DNA of 64,000 bases, from contig NZ_JH725147.1 of NCBI RefSeq assembly GCF_000278275.1, forward strand, positions 556,388-620,387. Direction: 5' to 3'. The translations under genes were made by a program, and so were the position numbers. Position 1 is the first letter of the stretch. Each line of letters begins with the position of its first letter. The DNA is from Bartonella tamiae Th239 (GTDB lineage Bacteria; Pseudomonadota; Alphaproteobacteria; Rhizobiales; Rhizobiaceae). Of this stretch, positions 16,592 through 30,100 are shown one piece after another. The notes beneath the pieces are model-generated. The model was not told the origin of the DNA, made no database searches, and saw only the letters and a list, made by a program, of their open reading frames with translations.

Positions 16592-19072
16592 TCAATTATA
16601 CCGTTTTTTTACGTGTTTTGTTGCAGGTGCGTTTAAAGGATTTTCAGGCCAAGGATGCTTAGGATAGCGTCCCTTCATATCTATACGGACATCAGCCCAT
16701 GAACCTTGCCAAAATAGTGGTAAATTACGTGTGATTTGAATAGGGCGCCCTGCAGGAGACAAAAGTTCTATCATGAGGGGTATTTTTCCTTTTGCAATGG
16801 TTGGATGATGTGCAAGCCCAAATACTTCTTGCACACGTACGGAAAGAACAGGAATATCGCCTTCATAATGTATTGGAATTGAGGAGCCTGTTGGGACCGT
16901 AAAATGCGTTGGTGCCATATGCAATAGATCACTTTGTAAAGCATAGGGCACTAAAGATGTTAAAGCATCGCTTAACTTTTTTTTATCAATCGTATCAAGA
17001 CGCGCATCACCTTTTAAAAATGGTAAAAGCCAGTCCTCTAAGCCATCAATAAGCGCTTTATCGGACATATCTGGCCATGGCTTTCCAAATTGACGAAAAA
17101 CCCAATCCAATCTTTCTCGCAGCGCTTTTGTTTGTTTTTCCCATGGTAAAATATTTAAACCATGATGACGAATGACATCTAGAAGCGCATTATTGGCTTC
17201 TTCCCCTTTAGGAAGAGAATGGGCTGATTCATGAATGGTCAATGCGCCCAGTTTTGTGCGTTTTATTGCTTTGAAATTTTTTGTTTCTTTGTCAAAATCA
17301 AGCTCAATACGTGTGATAAAATCTTTATGCATTGCGTTTTGCATGGTCTTTTCATCAAGTGCAGCGGCTGAAAGAATACGTGCATTATCTGCTTTTCCAG
17401 AAATATCTCCGATGACGAGATAGGGAGCCTTAGCTAAAGGAGAGGCCGTATCAAGCGTTGCGCCACGTCCATTAGAAAGAATGAAAAAACCATGCTGGCT
17501 ACGTGCTTTTGCAATACGGTCTGGCCAGGCTAACATTAAAAGATATGCGGTTTTTTGATGATGGTTTGAGTATTTTGCTGATGTTAAACGTTTTATAAGC
17601 GCACGTGCTTTTTTCGCCCTTTCTGACGTGTCTTTACGAAAATTATCCAGTCTTATGTCGAGATCAATATCTGTACCGCCTAGACCACGCTCTGTTAAAA
17701 TGACAGCAATTTCTCCAGCCAAATATCCAAGATTTAAATATTCAGCTTTAAGCAACATGGCAGCAAGACGGACTGGTAAGGCCTTATTACGCATTGCTTG
17801 TCCTATTAAGGTGAGGTGCCCGTCTTTATCAAGTGCTTCAAGACGTGTGAGCAGGCTTTTGGCTTCACTTATATGCGCTAAGGGCGGTTTATCTAAAAAA
17901 GACAAATTTTCTATATTTTTAATACCGAAAGCGGTGCTTTCTAAAATAAGATTTGAAAGATCGGCTGATAAAATTTCGGGATGAGAATGTGAAGGCAAGG
18001 AAGCTGTTTGTCCTTGATGCCATAATCGAATGGCAAGACCTTTCATCGTGCGTCCTGCTCTACCTGCACGTTGATCGATTGAGTCACGAGAAGCTTTGAC
18101 AGTCTGAAGTTTTGTCATTGAACTTGCAGCATCATAAAAAGGAATGCGAGATAAACCACTATCAATAACAATGCGTATATCGTCAATCGTTAAAGAACTT
18201 TCTGCAATAGATGTCGCCAAAACGATTTTGCGGTGTCCTTTGACAGAGCGGCGTATAGCTTGGTCTTGATCTGCCAAATCCATCCCGCCATAAAGAAGAG
18301 CAAGATGCGTTGTTGTGTTCAATAAGGGTGCTAAAAGAGTGGCTGTTTTTTTAATTTCTTTTTGACCAGGTAAAAAGGCAAGAATGCTTCCTTCTTCTTT
18401 TAAGAGCCATTTTTTGATTGTCGTAGCCATAGCTTGTTCTATTGAGTGTGTGCTTTTGCGTGGCTCATAAATAATTTCTACTGGATAACTACGACCAAGA
18501 CTTTCAATAATAGGCGCATTTTGAAGAAGATTAGCCACTTGACGGCCTTCTAATGTTGCAGACATGACAATCATTGAAAGATCTGGACGCAAACTTTGAC
18601 GCACATCAAGAGCCAATGCCAAACCAAAATCTGCGTCGATACTCCGTTCATGAAATTCATCAAAAAGAACCGCTTTTATGTCAGTTAATTCAGGATCATC
18701 AACGATCATGCGTGCAAAAACACCCTCAGTTACTACGAGTATTTTTGTCTTTGAAGATATTTTTGAATCAAGCCGCATTTGATATCCAACTGTTTGACCA
18801 ACGTCTTCTCCCAAAAGTTGCGCCATACGTTTTGCGGCAGATCGAGCGGCGAGACGACGCGGCTCTAAAAGAATAATTTTTCCTTTATCTTTAAAAGTTT
18901 TTTTAAGCAGGTGAAGAGGCACAATTGTCGTTTTTCCAGCACCAGGCGGAGCGATAAGAACGCATGTACCTGTTTGTTCAAGGGCTGCATCAATTTTTGG
19001 CAAAACGTCACAAATAGGTAACTTCTTTGCGACATAGCGATTATCTGCATCATATGGAATGTTTTGCGACAT
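16592..19072 (-). CDS. hrpB: ATP-dependent helicase HrpB
   Basis: An 826-residue DEAH-type helicase. Motifs: APPGAGKTT (Walker A), the DEFH box in VLFDEFHERS, VMSATLEG (motif III), TSIAESSLTID and QRAGRAGR (motif VI), then the HrpB-specific C-terminal domain ending with the conserved Trp/Pro-rich segment (NLPLFWQGSWADVR, KGRYPKHPWPENPL). Length fits the family. HrpB's substrate is not well defined; it is dispensable in E. coli. It ends 62 bases before the actS start on the same strand, so cotranscription with actSR is possible. Confidence 0.95.
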   Translation of the reverse strand: MSQNIPYDADNRYVAKKLPICDVLPKIDAALEQTGTCVLIAPPGAGKTTIVPLHLLKKTFKDKGKIILLEPRRLAARSAAKRMAQLLGEDVGQTVGYQMRLDSKISSKTKILVVTEGVFARMIVDDPELTDIKAVLFDEFHERSIDADFGLALALDVRQSLRPDLSMIVMSATLEGRQVANLLQNAPIIESLGRSYPVEIIYEPRKSTHSIEQAMATTIKKWLLKEEGSILAFLPGQKEIKKTATLLAPLLNTTTHLALLYGGMDLADQDQAIRRSVKGHRKIVLATSIAESSLTIDDIRIVIDSGLSRIPFYDAASSMTKLQTVKASRDSIDQRAGRAGRTMKGLAIRLWHQGQTASLPSHSHPEILSADLSNLILESTAFGIKNIENLSFLDKPPLAHISEAKSLLTRLEALDKDGHLTLIGQAMRNKALPVRLAAMLLKAEYLNLGYLAGEIAVILTERGLGGTDIDLDIRLDNFRKDTSERAKKARALIKRLTSAKYSNHHQKTAYLLMLAWPDRIAKARSQHGFFILSNGRGATLDTASPLAKAPYLVIGDISGKADNARILSAAALDEKTMQNAMHKDFITRIELDFDKETKNFKAIKRTKLGALTIHESAHSLPKGEEANNALLDVIRHHGLNILPWEKQTKALRERLDWVFRQFGKPWPDMSDKALIDGLEDWLLPFLKGDARLDTIDKKKLSDALTSLVPYALQSDLLHMAPTHFTVPTGSSIPIHYEGDIPVLSVRVQEVFGLAHHPTIAKGKIPLMIELLSPAGRPIQITRNLPLFWQGSWADVRIDMKGRYPKHPWPENPLNAPATKHVKKRYN

Positions 19073-19229
19073 TTTGACCTTATTGAAAAGTGGGATTTCT
19101 TTTTAGCACGATTATAATTGTTCTTTTATAACCATTAAAACACTTTCGCCAAGAAGTATGATACATGACTATCACTAAGATATGATCAGTATTATAAAAC
19201 TAATTTTTGTGAAGATTAAGGAAAAGAAG

Positions 19230-19571
19230 GTGACCATTCACTATATTGAAACTAGTGCACGTATGAGTGAGGCTGTTATCTTTGATGATATTTTTTTGTC
19301 AGGGCAAGTGGAGGGTCCCGGTAAATCAACAAAAGAGCAGACTGTTGAAGCATTGGCCGAAATTGACCGCTTGTTACAAGAGGCAGGCACTGACAAATCG
19401 CGTTTGTTGTCCGTTACAATCTGGCTTGCCGATATGGTTGATTTTAATGTGATGAATATTGTTTAGGAAAATTGGGTTGTGAAAGGTTCAACGCCTGCTC
19501 GAACAACATTTCAGGCACAACTGGCCTCGCCTTAATATAATGTTGAGATCATTGTGACAGCAGCATTATAA
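19230..19571 (+). pseudogene. RidA family (YjgF/UK114) pseudogene with two in-frame stops
   Basis: The reading frame encodes a near-complete RidA-like protein of about 113 codons from GTG 19230 (VTIHYIETSARMSEAVIF, then LSGQVEG). It is interrupted by TAG at 19464-19466, where the reading NVMNIV-stop-ENWVV implies loss of a Trp codon, and by TAA at 19533-19535 (LASP-stop-YNVEI). Between and after the stops the frame continues without shift, including the TPARTTFQAQLASP motif that carries the conserved Arg, and ends at TAA 19569. RidA deaminates reactive enamine/imine intermediates. Without the motif after the first stop the product should be inactive. The decay appears recent because no frameshift has accumulated. 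Confidence 0.85.
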
Positions 19572-19842
19572 GCATATTTTGATTATGTGATGTCTTTAAT
19601 CATTGTGTTTGGACCATGCTTCATTAAAGACACAATTTCTTGATCGTCTATCGAGTATGATTGCAGTATAGTATGCGTTAATTTAAAATTTGAGCATCAT
19701 TTAAATTTGATTATGCCTTATGATAGATAATCTGATCTTGCAATGACGAAGGAGAGTATTTTGATAATGCTCTATTTTGAAACACGATACAATTTTATGC
19801 TAAAAATTATATAAAATTATAAAAATTAAAGAGAGAGAGCCT

Positions 19843-20955
19843 ATGAAGTCACGTGCAGCAGTTGCTTGGCAAGCCAATCAGCCTTTAACCATTGAAACAA
19901 TTGATATTAGTGGGCCAAAACAGGGCGAAGTTTTGGTGGAAATTATGGCAACAGGTGTTTGCCATACAGATGCTTATACTTTGTCAGGGCTTGATTCTGA
20001 GGGACGGTTTCCTGCAATTTTAGGCCATGAAGGCGCAGGCATTGTTCGAGAAGTGGGCGCTGGCGTAACATCTGTAAAGCCAGGGGATCATGTTATCCCA
20101 CTTTATACGCCTGAATGTAGAGAGTGTAAAACATGTCTTTCACAACGTTCAAATTTATGCACCGCCATTCGTTCGACGCAAGGGCAAGGTTTAATGCCTG
20201 ATCATACCAGCCGCTTTTCGTGTGAAGGGGGCGAGGTTTTCCATTATATGGGCTGTTCAACCTTTTCAAATTTTACTGTTTTACCTGAAATTGCTGTCGC
20301 AAGGATCCGTGAAGATGCACCTTTTGATAAAGTGTGTTATATTGGTTGTGGCGTTACAACAGGTATTGGTGCGGTGGTCTATACGGGCAAAGTATGGCCA
20401 GGCGCAAATGTCGTTGTTTTTGGCCTTGGTGGTATTGGTTTAAATGTCATACAAGGGGCGCGTATGGTTGGTGCTGATAAAATTATTGGTGTTGATCTTA
20501 ATTCGTCAAAAGTAGCATTGGCTAAAAAATTTGGTATGACGCATTTTATCAATCCCAGTGAAATTGGAGATGATAAAGTTATTGAAGCAATTGTTGATCT
20601 TACAGAGGGAGGTGCAGATTTTTCCTTTGAATGTATTGGAAATGTGAAGACCATGCGTCAGGCTTTGGAATGTTGTCATCGCGGTTGGGGTGAATCCATT
20701 ATTATTGGGGTGGCACCTTCCGGTGCAGAAATTGCTACACGGCCATTTCAATTGGTTACAGGTCGGGTTTGGAAAGGTTCGGCTTTTGGTGGGGCACGTG
20801 GACGCAGTGATGTTCCCAAAATAGTAGATTGGTATATGGACGGCAAAATTGATATTGATAGTCTTATTACTCATACAATGCCGCTTGATGAAATCAACAC
20901 TGCTTTTGATTTAATGCATGAGGGCAAATCTATTCGTTCTGTTGTACTTTATTAA
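19843..20955 (+). CDS. adhC: S-(hydroxymethyl)glutathione dehydrogenase (class III alcohol dehydrogenase)
   Basis: A 370-residue zinc-dependent cytosolic enzyme that oxidises the formaldehyde-glutathione adduct to S-formylglutathione using NAD. Visible features: catalytic zinc ligands in [12 protein letters not shown] and GHEGAGIV, the four-cysteine structural zinc loop [15 protein letters not shown], the NAD-binding [20 protein letters not shown], and the class III signatures [15 protein letters not shown] and [13 protein letters not shown]. Family members also reduce S-nitrosoglutathione. It starts at ATG after a purine-rich AGAGAGAGAG ribosome binding site and precedes fghA by 13 bases. 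Confidence 0.97.
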   Translation: MKSRAAVAWQANQPLTIETIDISGPKQGEVLVEIMATGVCHTDAYTLSGLDSEGRFPAILGHEGAGIVREVGAGVTSVKPGDHVIPLYTPECRECKTCLSQRSNLCTAIRSTQGQGLMPDHTSRFSCEGGEVFHYMGCSTFSNFTVLPEIAVARIREDAPFDKVCYIGCGVTTGIGAVVYTGKVWPGANVVVFGLGGIGLNVIQGARMVGADKIIGVDLNSSKVALAKKFGMTHFINPSEIGDDKVIEAIVDLTEGGADFSFECIGNVKTMRQALECCHRGWGESIIIGVAPSGAEIATRPFQLVTGRVWKGSAFGGARGRSDVPKIVDWYMDGKIDIDSLITHTMPLDEINTAFDLMHEGKSIRSVVLY

Positions 20956-20968
20956 AAAGGAAGAATTC

Positions 20969-21808
20969 ATGATAGAAAGGGTCAATGAAACGCGATGCTT
21001 TGAAGGCATACAAGGCGTATATGCGCATGATTCACATGAAACAGAATGCAAAATGACATTTGCACTTTTTTTGCCTCCACAAGCACAAGAAGGCAAAGTG
21101 CCTTTGATTTGGTATTTATCAGGTTTAACATGCACGCATCAAAATGTTATGGATAAAGGAGAATATCGTCGTCTTGCGGCGGAGCTTGGTTTAGCAATCA
21201 TTTGTCCTGATACCAGCCCGAGGGGTGATGATGTCCCTGATGAGGCTGATAATTGGCAATTTGGGCAAGGTGCTGGTTTTTATCTTGATGCGAGCGAACC
21301 ACTTTATGCAAAAAATTATCGGATGTATTCTTATATTATTGAAGAACTACCAAAATTTCTTGAACACTATTTTCCTCTTGATATGGGGCGCCAATCTATT
21401 TTTGGTCATTCTATGGGTGGGCACGGTGCTTTAATTATGGCTCTTAAAAATCCAAATCGTTACCGTTCAGTTTCAGCTTTTGCACCCATTGTTCAACCAA
21501 CAACGGCTGATTGGTCAAAGCCTGCCTTTCAAAAATATCTGGGCGATAACAAAGCGCTTTGGCGTAGCTATGATGCCACATGTCTTATTGAAGATGGCGC
21601 CCGCTTTGATGAGATATATATAGATCAAGGTGGTGCTGATGATTTTCTTGATCACGGTTTGCGTCCTTGGTTGCTTCAACAGATTTGTAATGAAAAGAAC
21701 ATTCCTTTAAAGCTTCATATGCGTGAGGGTTATGACCATTCCTATTTTTTTATTTCAACATTTATGAATGATCATTTGCGCTATCATGCAAAAAAACTTG
21801 CTTTATAA
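20969..21808 (+). CDS. fghA: S-formylglutathione hydrolase
   Basis: A 279-residue esterase D-type alpha/beta hydrolase that releases formate and glutathione from S-formylglutathione, completing formaldehyde detoxification with the preceding dehydrogenase. The family motifs LSGLTCTHQNVMDKGEYRR, CPDTSPRGDDVPDE, the nucleophile elbow GHSMGGHGA, a catalytic Asp in DQGGADDFLDHGLRP and the C-terminal YDHSYFF His are all present. The frame is open from 20918 inside adhC, but ATG 20969 has AAGGAAG at the right distance and is the family's usual start. Confidence 0.96.
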   Translation: MIERVNETRCFEGIQGVYAHDSHETECKMTFALFLPPQAQEGKVPLIWYLSGLTCTHQNVMDKGEYRRLAAELGLAIICPDTSPRGDDVPDEADNWQFGQGAGFYLDASEPLYAKNYRMYSYIIEELPKFLEHYFPLDMGRQSIFGHSMGGHGALIMALKNPNRYRSVSAFAPIVQPTTADWSKPAFQKYLGDNKALWRSYDATCLIEDGARFDEIYIDQGGADDFLDHGLRPWLLQQICNEKNIPLKLHMREGYDHSYFFISTFMNDHLRYHAKKLAL

Positions 21809-24686
<2,878 letters not shown>

Positions 24687-24955
24687 AAATATAGGCCATG
24701 AATGGTTTTTTATCAAAAGGCGTAAGAAGTATAAGTTTATCGCCTTGTGATCATCATAAAAATCATATTGCTTCAGTGTGTGGATTAAAAAACACAACAG
24801 CCAATATCCTAGCATTTATTTTTAAACTTATGTCGCTATTCGACATTATTTATAAAAATTATGTAATAAAATTTTTTCGTGCATTTTCGCGTAAGCTCAA
24901 AACCACTTCATTTTAATGATATGGTGCTATAAATTGCAAAAAAAGGGGTAAGAAA

Positions 24956-25120
24956 CTAAAAAACGGAGGATGTATCCTCCTCTTGGCTGTTTGGCAAAGG
25001 CGATTGAATCGGTTTTTGTGTATTTTGGATATGGATATTTTGTCGATAACTTTGTTGAACAGTCTTCAATATATCCATTTTTCCTGAGGCGACTCGCTTT
25101 TTTCTCAAAATTTTTTTCAT
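24956..25120 (-). CDS. Possible 54-residue small protein ending in a terminator-like hairpin
   Basis: Between gyrB and pncB a minus-strand ATG (25118-25120) opens a 54-codon frame, basic at its N-terminus (MKKILRKKRVASGK) and Gln/Asn/Pro-rich then acidic at its end (PLPNSQEEDTSSVF). Just before the stop, GGAGGATACATCCTCC forms a hairpin, followed on the minus strand by GTTTTTTAG, which includes the stop codon. That resembles a terminator embedded in the gene's end. Other frames of the region are also open, so coding status is uncertain; a small RNA is the alternative. I recognise no family. Confidence 0.3.
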   Translation of the reverse strand: MKKILRKKRVASGKMDILKTVQQSYRQNIHIQNTQKPIQSPLPNSQEEDTSSVF

Positions 25121-25462
25121 ACTCTATCAAAAAAAAGCAAGTGTTTTGTACCTAACACAAAAAAAATAAATGACCATTAACTGGTTTCAGTATTAAACCT
25201 CATAGTCACTCTGCTTTCACTCTATTCGTATAAAGTATATTGACCGTTTGAAGCTTTGTTTAAAGAAGAGCGGTTTAATAAATGAAAGCATTTTAAGAAA
25301 TATTCATTAAATCACTATGATGAAAGCCGTTTAATTTAAAAGTTAAAAAAAGTTTGATGCCCAGTAGTAGGTTTGCATTTCAATATATACTATTCATCAT
25401 AGCTCATCTAATATAAAAAGCTGAAGTTATATAAAAAGATGAAGGAGAGTGAAGACGAATGT

Positions 25463-26767
25463 TTAAACACGGACTGGGTTTAAAATGCGATCAACATTCC
25501 CAAAAAAATCCAAATAACGTTGAATTTCTTTAGGTTCTCCTGTCGCTTTTTCTGGATTATCCGATAATTTTACCGCAGGTTTACCATTGACATGTGTTAC
25601 TTTACAAACAACAGAAATTGCATCTAACTCCTTAATTTCCCTCGGCGCACAACCCGCAAAATCATTTGTAAGATTGGTTCCCCAACCAAAACTCATGCGA
25701 ACGCGGCCATCAAAATGGCGATAAGTTGTTTCTATCGTGTCGACATCAAGTGCATCAGAAAATATAAGTAATTTTTCACGTGGGTCTTTCCCGCGACTTT
25801 TCCACCATTCAATAATACGTTCCCCACCCTCAATCGGTGGTGCGCTATCAGGTCTAAATCCTGTCCAATCAGCGACCCATTCGGGTGCATTGCGTAAAAA
25901 AGCAGCTGTTCCGAATGCATCAGGAAGCGCTATCAATAAATTGCCGCCATAATAACGGTTCCAATCTTGCATGATTTGATAGGGAGCTGCACGTAATTCA
26001 TCATCTGTATTGGCAAGAGCTGCAACCACCATCGGTAATTCATGTGCATTTGTCCCCAAAGCTTCAAGGTCATTATCCATCGCCAATAATACGTTTGATG
26101 TGCCTGTTAAAGATGCTCCTATGCCTTCTTTCAAAGCTTCAACGCACCAACGTTGCCATAAAAATGAATGTCTGCGGCGTGTTCCAAAATCTGATATTTT
26201 AATGTCAGGTAATTTTTGTAGCCGCTCGACCTTGCTCCACATTTTTGCTTTTGCACGTGCGTAAAGAATATCTAATGCAAACCGACCTTGCCCTTTCATG
26301 GCGGCACGTGAACGCAATTCATTGACAATTGCAAGAGCTGGAATTTCCCACATAGATGTATGTGTCCATGGACCGTCAAAAGTCAAAATATATTGACCAT
26401 CCTTGCGCTTTAAATCATAATCTGGCAATTGAAAATCTTCAAGCCAATGTAAAAAATCAGGCGTGAAGATTTGTTTACGACCGTAAAATGTATTTCCAGC
26501 TAGCCAGATCATTTCTTTCTTGCTAAAGCGTAATGTACGGGCATGATTAAGTTGCGCGCGCAATTCCTCTTCATCTATCGTATCGGCCAGTTTTACCGAT
26601 CTTGTACGATTAATAAGTGAAAATGTCACATTCACATCACGATAAAGACCCCAAATCATTTGAAGCATTAAAAGCTTATAAAAATCCGTATCTAGAAGTG
26701 AACGGATGATGGGATCAAGCTTCCATGCGTGATTGTAAACGCGTCTTGCAATATCGGTACGAGCCAT
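25463..26767 (-). CDS. pncB: Nicotinate phosphoribosyltransferase
   Basis: A 434-residue cytosolic enzyme of the NAD salvage pathway, converting nicotinate and PRPP to nicotinate mononucleotide with ATP hydrolysis. Recognisable segments: [12 protein letters not shown] at the N-terminus, the [12 protein letters not shown] motif with the family's conserved His, GTSNVLLA in the PRPP site region and [10 protein letters not shown]. Length fits bacterial PncB. A TTG at 26779 would add four residues, but ATG 26767 ([12 protein letters not shown]) is the likelier start. It is monocistronic. Confidence 0.96.
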   Translation of the reverse strand: MARTDIARRVYNHAWKLDPIIRSLLDTDFYKLLMLQMIWGLYRDVNVTFSLINRTRSVKLADTIDEEELRAQLNHARTLRFSKKEMIWLAGNTFYGRKQIFTPDFLHWLEDFQLPDYDLKRKDGQYILTFDGPWTHTSMWEIPALAIVNELRSRAAMKGQGRFALDILYARAKAKMWSKVERLQKLPDIKISDFGTRRRHSFLWQRWCVEALKEGIGASLTGTSNVLLAMDNDLEALGTNAHELPMVVAALANTDDELRAAPYQIMQDWNRYYGGNLLIALPDAFGTAAFLRNAPEWVADWTGFRPDSAPPIEGGERIIEWWKSRGKDPREKLLIFSDALDVDTIETTYRHFDGRVRMSFGWGTNLTNDFAGCAPREIKELDAISVVCKVTHVNGKPAVKLSDNPEKATGEPKEIQRYLDFFGNVDRILNPVRV

Positions 26768-26779
26768 GGTCTTATCCAA

Positions 26780-27040
26780 TTATCATTAAGCTACTATGCC
26801 CTATTCTTGAAAACTTTTTCAAGAAAAAAATAAATGCTCAAAAAACTTGATAGTGAAACAGGTACTATCACTTTTTTTAAAGCAAATTTAATTAAGGATT
26901 AGTTTTAATCTTTTTAAATGACTGAAAATCTTTCTTAAGAGTAAAGAAAATAAAAATACTACTTTAATAGTTTAATGGTGAAAGTTATTGTGTTTATCTT
27001 TAAAAATTGACGCCAAAGCTCGCTTATAAGCCTTAAATAC
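26780..27040. other. Intergenic region between pncB and the glucan synthase gene
   Basis: AT-rich and without coding potential. It contains the pncB promoter region on the minus strand. The downstream-of-glucan-synthase hairpin lies just to the right, at 27041-27072. Confidence 0.45.
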
Positions 27041-27072
27041 AGTCCCATTGATTTGTTGAAATGAATGGGACT
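27041..27072 (-). terminator. Probable terminator of the cyclic glucan synthase gene
   Basis: A perfect 9-bp stem AGTCCCATT/AATGGGACT (27041-27049 with 27064-27072) lies 62 bases downstream of the stop on the minus strand. The tail on that strand is only moderately U-rich (GTATTT), so efficiency is uncertain. Confidence 0.5.
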
Positions 27073-27133
27073 TGAATCAGTTTTATTTTTTCCTTTAAGC
27101 TTGCTTTGCAAAAATCAAATATTATGAAAGCAT

Positions 27134-30100
27134 TTATTCTGTTTTTTTAATGATGCGTTTAAGTGTGTGCTTTCCTGATTTTTCTAACTCAATAGGCATA
27201 ATTACATGGTCGGTTTCTTTCCCATCAATGAACAATTTATCATCTTCGCCGCGCTCTAATGTAATGTAATAGAGCGCATCGTCGATTTTTAAAGTGGCTT
27301 CAAAGCCTGGCCAGTGGGTTGGTATGCAAGGTGTAAAATGCAAGGAATTACCAAAGCGGCGAATACCCAAAATAGTTTCCGTTGCCGCACGATAAAACCA
27401 GCCTGCCGATCCAGTATACCACGTCCAACCACCTCGCCCACATTTTTCTTCAACTGAATAAATATCTGCAGCCATAACATAAGGTTCAACACGATAAATA
27501 TCGGCGTTTTGACCATGAGTGATTGGATTGATCATTGAGAATACATCATAGGCCATATCATTTTTGCCAAGTTTTGCCAAAGCAAGAATGCTCCAAATCG
27601 CTCCATGCGTATATTGTCCGCCATTTTCACGAATACCGGGTGGATAACCTTTAATATATCCGGGCTCTTGTTTTGTTTTATCAAAAGGTGGCCAAAAAAG
27701 ACGAATGAGACCGCTTTTTTTATCTGATAGATGATCAAGCATCGATGCCATAGCCTGTTTTTGGCGTTCGATATCAGCCATGTTTGACAAAACACTCCAT
27801 GATTGAGCGATTGTATCAATCTGACATTCGTCATTCTCTTTTGATCCCAAAGGCTGACCATTGTCATAAAAACCTCGGCGATACCATGCGCCATCCCATC
27901 CGTTTTTTTCAAGTGCTTGAGACAGTTTTTGCAATTGACTGCGCCAGATTTTGGTACGAATGCGATCTCCTCGTTTTTCAGCAAGAGGGATAAAGGCTTG
28001 TAAAACTGAACCTAAAAACCAACCCAACCATACACTTTCTCCTTTTCCTTCAAATCCAACAAGATTCATTCCATCATTCCAGTCACCGCCAAGCATTAAA
28101 GGAAGACCATTTTTACCTATACGACTTAGACCAAGATCAAGAGCTAAAGCACAATGTTCATAAAGAGATGCTGTTTTTTCAGAAACATTAGGTTGAAAAA
28201 AATTATCATGTTGCCCTTTTTCTAGAAGCGGTCCTTCTAGAAAGGGGATATCCTCATCAAGTAATTTCTCATCGCCTGTTGTTTGGACATAAAGTGCTGT
28301 TCCATAACCAAGCCAGGCAATATCATCACAAATGAGCGTGCGAACGCCGGCTCCCGTATTTGGAAGCCACCAATGTTGAACATCCCCTTCTATAAATTGT
28401 CTGGATGCGGCTTGTTTTAATTGCGCGCGCGCAAGTTCTGGTTTGAGCAAAAGTAGAGATAAACTGTCTTGTAGTTGATCACGAAATCCAAAGGCACCAC
28501 TTGCCTGATAAAATGCGGCACGCGCCATGATACGGCAGGCATATGCTTGATAAGGAAGCCAACCATTGACCAAAATATCAAAGGAGGGATCCACCGTTTT
28601 TACTTGCAGTTTGCCGATAAAATCGGTCCAGCGTTGTTTTTGTTTTTCGAGTATAGTATTAAAGCTTTCTTGAATAATATCATCAAGCAAGATTGTGCTG
28701 GCATGTAATGTTTGAGCACTTCCCATATAAAAACAAATTTCTTTGATTTCATTTGGATGAAGATCAATATCATAGGCCATTGCCGCACAAGGATCTTGCC
28801 CAGCTTCGACAAGATTTGATAGATTGTCTGCTTTTTTAATTGCATTAGGATGTTTTACAGTGCCAGTTGATCCGATAAATTCAGATCTATCCCCCGTTAT
28901 GCTAGAGGGTATTTGAGAGGCGACAAGGAAACTCACCTGATCAGATTTTTCAGTATGGTAAGGATTGCGTACAAAAATAGCCCCTCGTTTTTTATCATAA
29001 TGTGAAATTATAAAGGGAACATTTTTTGACCGAACGTTTCCTAAAACCCATTCGGCATAATTATAAAGTCTCAAGCGACGGTTTTTGTTCGTTGTGTTTT
29101 CAATAATAAGGCGTGAAATGCGCACGGGCCTATCATGGTCAATCGTATGAGTGAGACTTAAACGTAAATTTTCATGTTGCGAGGTAAAGGTTGAATAACC
29201 CAAACCATGGCGCGTTTGATAAGAAGCCGTTTCATCACATTCAACAGCACTTACTGGCGAAAAACGTTTTAATGTGGTGCGATCAACAATATAAAGCGCT
29301 TCGCCTGGGCGGTTTACGACAGGATCATTTGCCCAGGGTGTCAACTGATAATCACGACTATTTCCTGTCCAAGTAAAGGCTGAACCTTCGGCTGAAACAT
29401 GAAAACCAAAATGCTCATTTGCAATCACATTGATCCACGGATGCGGTGTGGTTTGTTGACCATGAAGATGGATAACATAGCTATGATCCTTATCAAAACC
29501 ACCATATCCATTCCAATAGGCAAGTTCGGCATGATTATTGTTTGATTCTGCTTTATAAGCGTTACCTACAATACCAATTGCAGTAGCATTTCCTTGCACT
29601 GATACTGTTTTGTCTTCAATTTTATGGGCAAAATCTTCAGAGTGCTTTCTATCCGCTTTTTGGATCGCGCGATGCTGTGTTTCTACACGTTCAAGCTGTT
29701 CTGAAAGTGGGCCATTTTGTGCATGTAAGACGATACGCGCACTTGCAAGCAATGTATTGAAGCCTGCTTGATCCATTTGATCTTGTCTAAGAGTAAAAAT
29801 ATGCGCGCGACCATCCTTTTCAGACGTGCGATTTTTGTATCCTTCACACATCCACTCAATGGCGTGTTGTGTATCTTGCGCATAAGAAAACGCACGTTCA
29901 TTCAAAATGACAAGATCCACCGTTAACCCACGCATACGCCAATATTCGTGTGCTTTTAATAGGTCACGCAGGACATTAAGATCCGTTTCATTATGAACAC
30001 GTAACAGAAAAATTGGAAAATCACCAGAGATTGCCATTGGCCATAGATCAGACTGTTTACCCAGATTTTGAGCTAAAGAATCAGGAGGCAATCGCCATAA

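Noticed and set aside
24970..25155. 61-codon plus-strand frame downstream of gyrB
   Set aside because: Overlaps the opposite-strand hairpin ORF and has no ribosome binding site; aromatic-rich translation looks random.
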